From an uncultured Spirochaetales bacterium (lineage in GTDB: Bacteria > Spirochaetota > Spirochaetia > Sphaerochaetales > Sphaerochaetaceae), in contig CAKQTF010000007.1 in the NCBI GenBank assembly GCA_934276695.1, positions 1 to 18,913 of the forward strand: a stretch of 18,913 bases of DNA, read 5' to 3'. Under the pieces are notes generated by a model. The model searched no databases. It was not told where the DNA came from and saw only the letters and a program-made list of their open reading frames with translations. Made by a program: the position numbers and the translations under genes. This document shows positions 7,509 through 13,015 of this stretch, piece after piece; positions within the stretch are counted from its first letter, which is position 1; every line of letters begins with the position of its first letter.

Positions 7509-7652
7509 ATGAATTTTTCTCATTTTCTGAAAGGAGACTGTGATGAAGAGCATATTCATATAATCAGATTCCATGACACAATAGAGCATATAAAGTCAGG
7601 AAATGCATTGTGCTGTTATGTAGACTGTGATCACATAGAGGAAGGAATGTAA
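7509..7652 (+). CDS. Possible 47-residue Cys/His-rich microprotein coupled to the AraC gene
   Basis: An ORF runs from ATG 7509 to TAA 7650-7652. The last A of its stop is the first A of the downstream AraC-family ATG (TAATG), the geometry of translational coupling. The product has five Cys and several His and acidic residues, clustered as CDEEHIH (11-17), FHD--EH (21-27) and CCYVDCDH (35-42). That composition could bind a metal. Against it: there is no Shine-Dalgarno site ahead of the ATG, the ORF is short, and its 3' end must hold the strong AraC ribosome-binding site in any case. It could be a leader peptide, a real microprotein, or chance. A stop at 7497 closes the frame upstream, so it is not the tail of a larger gene. 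Confidence 0.3.
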   Translation: MNFSHFLKGDCDEEHIHIIRFHDTIEHIKSGNALCCYVDCDHIEEGM

Positions 7653-8533
7653 TGAGCTGGATATCAGGCATACAGAGGGCAATCGATTATATTGAAGAGA
7701 ACATCACTGATGAAATTGATTCTGATGAGGCTGCAAGGCGGGCTTATTCATCATCATTCCATTTCCAGAGAGTGTTCAGCATCATGTGCGGCTTCACGCT
7801 TGGGGAATATATCCGCATGCGCAGGCTTTCCCTTGCAGGTGAGGAGCTTTCCAAGGGAAATGCAAGGATAATCGATATAGCTCTTAAATACGGATATGAT
7901 ACGCCGGAGAGCTTTTCACGTGCATTTACCAGATTCCATGGGATTTCGCCTAGCGAGGCAAAGCACGGCAGCAGTGTCAGGATATTCACCCCTCTATCAA
8001 TAAAGCTGACCTTAACAGGAGGGAATAAGATGGATTACAGAATTGAGAAGAGGGATGCATTCGATGTCATCTGCAGGAGAAGGAGAGTTGAAAAGCCTCA
8101 GGCAGCAAATGCTGCAGAGGACATTACATCAATGTGGCAGGAATGCGCTGCAGATGGAACAATCGGAAGGCTGATCGGATATATGCCTGAGAAGCCGGTG
8201 ATGAAGGGGCTTCTGGGAATCTGCTTCTCATCAGAGCTTAATGCGGATCAGTTTCCTTATGGAATCGGAATGGAATATAATGGCAGGCCTGCTGATGATG
8301 ATCTGGAGATTGTGACTATCCCGGCAAATACCTATGCAGTATTCACAAGCAGTGGCAGGATGCCTGATGCCTTCATAGAGACATACAACAGGATTGTCAC
8401 TGAGTTCTTTCCGCAGAGCACTCAGTATGAATATGCTGAGAATGTTGAATTTGAAGTTTATCCATCAGAAGACACTTCTGATCCTGATTACCGCTGTGAG
8501 ATCTGGATTGCAGTGAAGGAAAAGTCTGAATAA
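7652..8533 (+). CDS. AraC-family regulator with GyrI-like effector-binding domain
   Basis: The 293-residue protein has two helix-turn-helix motifs in an N-terminal AraC domain (about residues 8-105, with SSFHFQRVFSIMCGFTLGEY and the signature IDIALKYGYDTPESFSRAF). A C-terminal GyrI-like/AraC effector-binding domain follows (about 127-290, starting MDYRIEKRDAFDVICRRRRV). This order matches Rob-like regulators and the YdeE-type family that bind small hydrophobic or amphipathic ligands. It is probably an activator of stress or efflux functions; no target gene lies next to it. GAGGAAGGA (7638-7646) with 5-nt spacing supports the ATG. The upstream tiny ORF may be coupled to it. An intrinsic terminator follows, so it forms its own transcription unit. 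Confidence 0.9.
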   Translation: MSWISGIQRAIDYIEENITDEIDSDEAARRAYSSSFHFQRVFSIMCGFTLGEYIRMRRLSLAGEELSKGNARIIDIALKYGYDTPESFSRAFTRFHGISPSEAKHGSSVRIFTPLSIKLTLTGGNKMDYRIEKRDAFDVICRRRRVEKPQAANAAEDITSMWQECAADGTIGRLIGYMPEKPVMKGLLGICFSSELNADQFPYGIGMEYNGRPADDDLEIVTIPANTYAVFTSSGRMPDAFIETYNRIVTEFFPQSTQYEYAENVEFEVYPSEDTSDPDYRCEIWIAVKEKSE

Positions 8534-8561
8534 TCAGAAAGGACGTGAGATGCTGCTGTCA

Positions 8562-8589
8562 GGAAGCTGCCTGGCAGCTTTCTTTTTTA
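8562..8589 (+). terminator. Intrinsic terminator after the AraC-family gene
   Basis: AGGAAGCTGC (8562-8571) pairs with GCAGCTTTCT (8575-8584), with one G-T pair, around a 3-nt loop. The T-tract runs to 8589. Confidence 0.85.
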
Positions 8590-8609
8590 TATGAGATTCA
8601 GAGTCACTA

Positions 8610-8891
8610 ATGGATCATACTGAAGTCTTCTTTATTGAAAGAATCAACAATGCAGTAATGATTATTATAGTCAGAATTCAGCTTGATGATTCGTTTTTGA
8701 TTAGTATGGTGCGGCGGTATGGCATCAAGGGAAAACGCTATATAAATACTCCGATGAAATATTATTACTCAAATTTCGGCCTCAGGAATGCCAGACTTGA
8801 TTTCAGGCAGATGGAGGAAACACATCTGATGTAAAATGCTATATACAATGAATTGTGAATGCGGGGACTTTATGCTGGTGTAGGATGTGTG
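8610..8891 (+). pseudogene. Decayed fragment of a DUF4143 ATPase beside tRNA-Ser(GGA)
   Basis: The frame from about 8682 reads LDDSFLISMVRRYGIKGKRY and continues to ETHLM. This closely parallels VRRYDIKGKKY and the following segment of copy B (residues 264-310), the junction between the ATPase and DUF4143 parts. In the same frame it continues past a TAA (8832) as NAIYNEL, past a TGA (8856) as MRGLYAGVGCV, and stops again at 8892. The order and spacing fit the family segment 'ENIIYNEL-RRGY-VDVG'. The P-loop domain and the C-terminal end are both absent. Its closest relative is a subfamily different from copies A and C. The 5' portion (8610-8681) shows no similarity I can see. It is a dead remnant whose 3' end lies 25 bp from the tRNA. 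Confidence 0.7.
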
Positions 8892-8916
8892 TGATATTTA
8901 CATAAGGGTATATATC

Positions 8917-9002
8917 CGGAGAGGGGGGGATTCGAACCCCCGATGGCTTTTGACCATACACGACTTCCAATCGTGCACCTTCGACCACTCGGACACCTCT
9001 CC
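8917..9002 (-). tRNA. tRNA-Ser (anticodon GGA)
   Basis: On the minus strand the gene starts GGAGAGG and ends CCTCTCC followed by discriminator G73. The anticodon stem CACGA/TCGTG encloses the loop TTGGAAG, giving anticodon GGA, which reads UCC and UCU. There is a long variable arm (ATGG/CCAT stem) typical of class II serine tRNAs, and the T-loop is TTCGAAT. CCA is not encoded. It stands alone rather than in a tRNA cluster. Confidence 0.96.
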
Positions 9003-9008
9003 AAATCA

Positions 9009-9041
9009 ACAGCTTGATTCTACTTGAAAAATGCAAGCTGT
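9009..9041. repeat. Inverted repeat between tRNA-Ser(GGA) and the DtxR operon end
   Basis: ACAGCTTG (9009-9016) and CAAGCTGT (9034-9041) are perfect 8-bp inverted arms around a 17-nt spacer. It lies downstream of the leftward dtxR operon and just upstream of the leftward tRNA. No T-tract follows, so a terminator or processing hairpin is only a possibility. Confidence 0.4.
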
Positions 9042-9053
9042 GTAAAGTCTCCC

Positions 9054-9296
9054 TCAGAAGAACAGTACTGCATAGAAAATCACAGTGCAGATACCTAAAA
9101 ACAGCGCAGATGCAGATGTCACGACACCTGTTATTGCCTTTGTATTGCTTCCTTCGCTCTTAAGGCTCACTATCCCGAATACAAGAGCAAGCACAGCAAG
9201 CACAAATGATGTGAATCCTATTGGAAGAAGGAAGAAGCTCTTAGGGAGAGCCAGACATACTGATATTATGCCGAGTATCATTGATGCAGTTGCCAT
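9054..9296 (-). CDS. Small hydrophobic membrane protein (DUF4190-like), in the dtxR operon
   Basis: The 80-residue protein is almost entirely hydrophobic. It has two or three membrane segments (about 3-16, 22-44, and 54-79) separated by a short polar stretch (LKSEGSNTKA). The small-residue-rich 'ILGIISV-LAL' opening and the 'LA-LALVFGIVSLK' second helix resemble DUF4190-type small membrane proteins, although the family call is from pattern only. Its ATG lies five bases after the dtxR stop. An AAAGGAG site about 11 nt upstream sits inside the dtxR 3' end, so the two are almost certainly co-transcribed. Function unknown; the pairing with a metal-responsive repressor suggests iron- or stress-linked expression. 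Confidence 0.72.
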   Translation of the reverse strand: MATASMILGIISVCLALPKSFFLLPIGFTSFVLAVLALVFGIVSLKSEGSNTKAITGVVTSASALFLGICTVIFYAVLFF

Positions 9297-9301
9297 TTCT
9301 G

Positions 9302-9670
9302 TTATTTCTCCTTTGCTGCAAGCCTGCGGAATGCGTTGAATGTCTCTTCAGAGATCACATGCTCCATCCTGCATGCATCCTCTGTTGCGATCTCCCTTGG
9401 CACTCCGAGCTCTGTCAGCCAGTTTGATACGAGCACATGACGCTCATAGATCTTGTTCGCGATCTCCTCTCCTGGAGGCAGCAGCGTGATATGCCCATCC
9501 TCATCCATATTTATATAGCCTGCTTCACGCAGGTTCTTCATAGCAATGCTCACAGAAGGCTTGGAGAACTGCATCTCATTGACTATATCGATTGAGCGCA
9601 CAGTCTTGTTCTTTTTCTGTAGCATAAGTATTGTCTCTAGATAATTCTCTGCCGATTCCTGTATTTTCAT
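9302..9670 (-). CDS. DtxR-family iron-dependent transcriptional repressor, short form
   Basis: An N-terminal winged helix-turn-helix (residues about 4-62, with VRSIDIVNEMQFSKPSVSIA) is followed by the DtxR dimerisation and metal-binding domain. DACRMEHVIS (98-107) matches DtxR/IdeR DACRWEHVMS. It places Cys100, Glu103 and His104 as ligands, with His78 also conserved. Cys at this site is typical of iron-sensing DtxR/IdeR, whereas the manganese sensor MntR has Glu. At 122 residues it lacks the C-terminal SH3-like domain of full-length DtxR. I choose the ATG at 9670, which has an AAGG site; the longer frame from 9718 begins MILFVFMVTF and runs through the leader. It is divergent from feoAAB across shared operators and is the obvious regulator of that locus and of itself. 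Confidence 0.87.
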   Translation of the reverse strand: MKIQESAENYLETILMLQKKNKTVRSIDIVNEMQFSKPSVSIAMKNLREAGYINMDEDGHITLLPPGEEIANKIYERHVLVSNWLTELGVPREIATEDACRMEHVISEETFNAFRRLAAKEK

Positions 9671-9754
9671 GAATACTACCTTAGCACAAAAGGTAACCAT
9701 AAAAACAAATAAAATCAAATTAAAGGATTATTTTCCTTCATGTTGGTGATAGTA

Positions 9755-9783
9755 TTGACTAACTTGGTTAGAAAGTGCTAACT
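9755..9783 (+). promoter_or_regulatory. Possible feo promoter (weak -10)
   Basis: TTGACT (9755-9760) is a good -35 box, and 17 bp downstream lies the poor -10 candidate CTAACT (9778-9783). The TGCTAACT context is only partly extended. The spacer and -10 fall within operator 1, so a repressor bound there would block polymerase. Confidence 0.35.
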
Positions 9784-9785
9784 AA
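9764..9785. promoter_or_regulatory. Feo/dtxR operator 1 (inverted repeat)
   Basis: TTGGTTAG (9764-9771), six spacer bases and CTAACTAA (9778-9785) form an inverted repeat with one mismatch. The GTTAG-N6-CTAAC core is perfect. The arrangement resembles known DtxR/IdeR boxes built on TTAGG-type arms. Its centre is 26 bp from that of operator 2. Confidence 0.75.
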
Positions 9786-9789
9786 TGAT

Positions 9790-9811
9790 TTAGTTAGAAT
9801 ATGCTAACTAA
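9790..9811. promoter_or_regulatory. Feo/dtxR operator 2 (perfect inverted repeat)
   Basis: TTAGTTAG (9790-9797), six spacer bases and CTAACTAA (9804-9811) form a perfect 8-bp-arm inverted repeat. Its right end shares bases with the feoA Shine-Dalgarno AAGGAG (9810-9815), and it covers the -10 box of the leftward dtxR promoter. One bound dimer could therefore affect both genes. Confidence 0.8.
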
Positions 9812-9823
9812 GGAGTTTGTCAA
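9796..9823 (-). promoter_or_regulatory. Leftward promoter of the dtxR operon
   Basis: On the minus strand a perfect TTGACA (9823-9818) and TATTCT (9801-9796) are 16 bp apart. The -10 box is buried in operator 2, consistent with autorepression. The predicted leader to the dtxR ATG is about 120 nt. Confidence 0.55.
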
Positions 9824-9826
9824 TTG

Positions 9827-10036
9827 ATGCCTATTACACTAGCAAATCCAGGAGAGCAGCTGCTTATCAAGAAGGTCGGCGGATCCCAGGAAGTGAAGAT
9901 CCATCTTGCGGATATGGGATTCGTTCCAGGAGGGATGGTATCGATCATAAATGAGATCGGTGGGAATCTGATTGTCAATGTCAAGGACTCAAGAGTGGCT
10001 ATTTCAAAGGAAATGGCAGCAAGGATCATGGTCTGA
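9827..10036 (+). CDS. feoA: Ferrous iron transport protein A, first copy
   Basis: The protein is 69 residues in a single SH3-like FeoA domain, with the family pattern GEQLLIKKVGG, LADMGFVPGGMVSII and a closing VAISKEMAARIMV. FeoA is a small cytoplasmic partner of FeoB needed for full Fe(II) uptake. An AAGGAG (9810-9815) precedes it. The adjacent TTG at 9824 is 8 nt from that site and the ATG at 9827 is 11 nt away; I prefer the ATG, but TTG initiation is possible. The site lies at the edge of operator 2, so repressor binding and translation signals are packed together. It leads a compact feoA-feoA-feoB operon, with a second feoA 17 bp downstream. Confidence 0.93.
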   Translation: MPITLANPGEQLLIKKVGGSQEVKIHLADMGFVPGGMVSIINEIGGNLIVNVKDSRVAISKEMAARIMV

Positions 10037-10053
10037 AAGGTAAGGAGAAATAG

Positions 10054-10275
10054 ATGAAGACACTTAAGGATGTTAAGGTCGGAGAGAATTGCAGGGTTGT
10101 AAGACTCAATGGAGAGGGCGCGACTAAGCGCAGAATCATGGACATGGGAATAACGAAGGGCGTTGAGATCCACGTGAGGAAGGTCGCACCGCTTGGGGAT
10201 CCTATCGAGCTTACTGTCAGAGGCTATGAGCTTTCTGTGAGAAAGGCCGATGCCCAGATGATTGATGTTGAGTGA
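10054..10275 (+). CDS. feoA: Ferrous iron transport protein A, second copy
   Basis: The 73-residue FeoA domain protein contains VKVGENCRVVRLNGEGATKRRIMDMGITKGVEI and the typical ending ELSVRKADAQMIDVE. It is clearly divergent from the first FeoA: it has the longer GEGATKRRIMDMGI loop common in stand-alone FeoA proteins, whereas the first has GGSQEVKIHLADMGF. Two different FeoA proteins next to FeoB recur in anaerobic bacteria and probably act as distinct partners or as a heteromer, which is inference. AAGGAG (about 10041-10046) lies ahead of the ATG, and feoB follows after 19 bp. Confidence 0.93.
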   Translation: MKTLKDVKVGENCRVVRLNGEGATKRRIMDMGITKGVEIHVRKVAPLGDPIELTVRGYELSVRKADAQMIDVE

Positions 10276-10294
10276 TTTAAGGAAGGATAGATAG

Positions 10295-12472
10295 ATGGAA
10301 ATCAAAATCGCATTAGCAGGTAACCCGAATGCAGGTAAGACAACGCTCTTCAATGCACTTACAGGTTCCAATCAGTATGTCGGAAACTGGCCAGGCGTAA
10401 CAGTTGAGAAGAAGGAAGGCAAGCTTAAAGGACATAAGGATGTCGTGATCATGGACCTCCCTGGCATTTACTCCCTCTCCCCATACACGCTCGAGGAAGT
10501 AGTGGCAAGGAACTACCTTGTGAAGGAGAGACCGGATGCAATACTCAATATTGTTGATGGAACCAACCTGGAGAGAAACCTTTATCTGACAACACAGCTC
10601 ACAGAGCTTGGCATCCCAGTGGTTGTCGCAATCAACATGATGGATGTCGTGAAGAAGAATGGCGATAAGATCAATCTGGCAGAGCTGTCCCGTGAGCTTG
10701 GCGTTAAGGTCATTGAGATATCCGCACTGAAGGGTGATGGTGTAATGGATGCTGCAGAGGCTGCTCTCAATGCAGCTAAGAATGGCAAGACAGTCCCGAT
10801 GCATTCATTCTCCGGTGTTGTGGAGCATGCAATTGCACATATCGAGGAAGCTGCGCTGCATGATCTTCCGGAAGAGCAGCAGAGATGGTATGCAATCAAG
10901 ATCTTCGAGCGCGATGAGAAGGTCCTGGAGTCCCTTTCGATCAGCAAGGATGTGCTCTCTCATATTGAGAAGGACATAGAGGCTGCTGAGAAGGAGCTTG
11001 ATGATGACGCAGAGTCAATCATAACAAACGAGCGTTATGTATACATCGGATCAATAATCAAAGGCTGCTATAAGAAGAGATCGAAAGGCCTCTCTGTATC
11101 AGATAAGATTGATAAGGTCGTGACAAACAGGTGGGCAGCACTCCCGATATTTGCCGTAGTGATGTTCCTTGTTTATTATGTTTCAGTTTCAACAGTAGGC
11201 GGATGGCTCACAGACTGGACAAATGATGGCCTCTTCGGTGATTCATGGTCCTTCTTTGGCCTTGAGGTCCCTGGCATTCCTGTCCTTGTTGAGAGCGGGC
11301 TTGATGCAATCGGATGCGCTGACTGGCTTAAGGGCCTTATCCTTGATGGAATCGTAGGCGGTGTCGGTGCTGTCCTCGGCTTCGTTCCTCAGATGCTCGT
11401 GCTATTCCTGTTCCTTGCATTCCTTGAAGGCTGCGGTTACATGGCACGTGTTGCATTCATCATGGACAGGATCTTCAGGAAGTTCGGACTCTCAGGAAAA
11501 TCATTCATTCCTATGCTCATTGGCACAGGCTGCGGTGTTCCTGGAATCATGGCAAGCAGAACAATTGAGAATGAGAGAGATAGGCGTATGACTATCATGA
11601 CAACAACCTTCATTCCTTGTGGTGCTAAGCTCCCTATCATTGCTCTGATCGCAGGTGCTCTCTTTGATGGCGCATGGTGGGTTGCTCCTTCTGCATACTT
11701 TGTAGGAATCGCAGCTATCATCATCTCCGGAATCATTCTCAAGAAGACAAAGCTCTTCGCAGGTGATCCTGCTCCATTTGTAATGGAACTTCCTGCTTAC
11801 CACTGGCCGACTGTCGGCTCTATCCTGAGATCAATGTGGGAAAGGGCATGGTCCTTCATAAAGAAGGCTGGTACAGTCATCCTGCTTTCTGCAATACTTC
11901 TCTGGTTCCTGCAGGCATTCGGATTCGAGAATGGCGGATTCGGAATGGTTGAGGATCTCAATAATTCTATCCTTGCTAAGATCGGATCAGCAATCTGCTG
12001 GATCTTCGCTCCTCTTGGATGGGGTTTCTGGCAGGCAGCTGTTGCAACAATCACAGGCCTTATCGCAAAGGAGAATGTCGTATCGACTTTCGGTATCCTC
12101 TTCGGATTTGCAGAGGTTGCAGAGGATGGAGCAGAGATCTGGGGAACAATGAGAGAGTTCTATTCAGCACTCTCAGGCTATTCATTCCTGGTATTCAACC
12201 TTCTCTGTGCTCCTTGCTTCGCAGCAATGGGTGCAATCAAGAGAGAGATGAACAGTACAAAGTGGTTCTGGGCTGCAGTAGGATACCAGTGCGGATTCGC
12301 TTATGTTGTCTCTCTTATAATCTATCAGATCGGATCGATGTTTGCAGGTAATGGCAATGTATTCGGCTTCATCGTTGGACTTGCCGCTGCGGCTGCTCTT
12401 GTTTATCTTCTGGTCAGAAAGGATAAGTATGCAGGCTCTGGTAAGAACATGCTCAGAAGCGCTGCAAACTGA
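10295..12472 (+). CDS. feoB: Ferrous iron transport protein B, Fe(II) permease with GTPase domain
   Basis: The 725-residue protein has a full FeoB layout. Its N-terminal G domain carries G1 GNPNAGKT (9-16), G2 Thr36 in GVTVEK, G3 DLPG (54-57), G4 NMMD (114-117) and G5 SALKG. A helical guanine-dissociation-inhibitor-like region follows (about 165-265). The membrane part starts near 280 and has the two conserved Cys-containing gate motifs: IGTGCGVPGIMASR (408-421) and LLCAPCFAAMGAIKRE (635-650). All key residues are intact. It imports Fe(II) across the cytoplasmic membrane under reducing conditions. It lies in one operon with two feoA genes and a Cys-rich peptide, behind DtxR-type operators. 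The ATG is preceded by AAGGAAGGA. Confidence 0.97.
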   Translation: MEIKIALAGNPNAGKTTLFNALTGSNQYVGNWPGVTVEKKEGKLKGHKDVVIMDLPGIYSLSPYTLEEVVARNYLVKERPDAILNIVDGTNLERNLYLTTQLTELGIPVVVAINMMDVVKKNGDKINLAELSRELGVKVIEISALKGDGVMDAAEAALNAAKNGKTVPMHSFSGVVEHAIAHIEEAALHDLPEEQQRWYAIKIFERDEKVLESLSISKDVLSHIEKDIEAAEKELDDDAESIITNERYVYIGSIIKGCYKKRSKGLSVSDKIDKVVTNRWAALPIFAVVMFLVYYVSVSTVGGWLTDWTNDGLFGDSWSFFGLEVPGIPVLVESGLDAIGCADWLKGLILDGIVGGVGAVLGFVPQMLVLFLFLAFLEGCGYMARVAFIMDRIFRKFGLSGKSFIPMLIGTGCGVPGIMASRTIENERDRRMTIMTTTFIPCGAKLPIIALIAGALFDGAWWVAPSAYFVGIAAIIISGIILKKTKLFAGDPAPFVMELPAYHWPTVGSILRSMWERAWSFIKKAGTVILLSAILLWFLQAFGFENGGFGMVEDLNNSILAKIGSAICWIFAPLGWGFWQAAVATITGLIAKENVVSTFGILFGFAEVAEDGAEIWGTMREFYSALSGYSFLVFNLLCAPCFAAMGAIKREMNSTKWFWAAVGYQCGFAYVVSLIIYQIGSMFAGNGNVFGFIVGLAAAAALVYLLVRKDKYAGSGKNMLRSAAN

Positions 12473-12484
12473 GTAAGGGACTAA

Positions 12485-12682
12485 ATGAATCTAGGTACTT
12501 TTATTGTTCTGGCTATTCTGATTGCTGTTGTAGCTCTTGTGATCCGGAAGATGATCCGGGATAAGAAGAGCGGCAGGCATAGCTGCGGAGGATCATGCGG
12601 CGGAGCCTGCTCCGGGTGTGGCAACAGCGCAGCCTGTGAGAATATCACAAAGCTTGCAGATAGCCTTGGCAAGAAGAAATAA
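12485..12682 (+). CDS. FeoB-associated Cys-rich membrane protein
   Basis: The 65-residue protein has one N-terminal membrane helix (about 4-21), a basic stop-transfer (RKMIRDKKSGR), and a Cys cluster C34, C38, C42, C45 and C51 in a Gly-rich context (SCGGSCGGACSGCG). This is the layout of the FeoB-associated Cys-rich membrane protein family (PF12669), encoded immediately after feoB in many anaerobes. The Cys cluster would face the cytoplasm and could hand on or sense iron, but its role is not established. It starts 12 bp after the feoB stop, with a purine-rich GAGTAAGGGA site, and the operon terminator follows at once. Confidence 0.88.
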   Translation: MNLGTFIVLAILIAVVALVIRKMIRDKKSGRHSCGGSCGGACSGCGNSAACENITKLADSLGKKK

Positions 12683-12696
12683 TGTTGTTTTACGCT

Positions 12697-12726
12697 GGGA
12701 GCCTTAGGGATAGGGCTCCCTTTTTT
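12697..12726 (+). terminator. Intrinsic terminator of the feo operon
   Basis: GGGAGCCTTA (12697-12706) pairs with TAGGGCTCCC (12711-12720), with one T-G pair, around a GGGA tetraloop. A run of six T follows. It lies 14 nt after the last gene of the operon. Confidence 0.93.
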
Positions 12727-12826
12727 ATGCCTTATCTGATAGCAGGATAAGCATAAGCATGTATGTCGTCTCTACTGCTCCGAATATCATAGGCATGCTG
12801 TTGGTTATTAGACTGAAGAATTGTAA
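12725..12826 (-). pseudogene. Possible remnant of a membrane-protein gene end (weak)
   Basis: On the minus strand a short frame ending at TAA 12727-12725 reads MPMIFGAVETTYMLMLIL and then LLSDKA, preceded in frame by LQFFSLITNS up to a stop. The G-x-x-ETT pattern with hydrophobic flanks resembles the C-terminal part of nucleoside-recognition or gate membrane proteins, but 33 codons are too few to be sure. The rest of the 289-bp gap to 13015 is AT-rich and shows no gene. Confidence 0.2.
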
Positions 12827-12992
12827 TTAGAAATATAGTATTTGATAAAAACTGCGGAAACTGTATAAAACAATAGTATAGAAAACGTGGAGTTATGAAA
12901 TGCTTTGATTAATAGCTGTCCAATCACAATATTCCATGTAAAAAGTGGATCATATATCCAAATATTCGCTGTATTTTTTGGCATGTTGTAAT

Positions 12993-13004
12993 ATACTATA
13001 GTAT
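12993..13004. repeat. Perfect 12-bp palindrome ahead of ATPase copy C
   Basis: ATACTATAGTAT reads the same on both strands and ends one base before the GGAGG ribosome-binding site. A TATACT (12992-12997) overlapping it could serve as a -10 box. It may be an operator; no protein partner is evident. Confidence 0.4.
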
Positions 13005-13015
13005 GGAGGCACAGT

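Noticed and set aside
9820..10371. Minus-strand ORF of 183 codons over both feoA genes
   Set aside because: It lies antisense to two clearly recognised FeoA reading frames and the feoB start, and shows no motif of its own.
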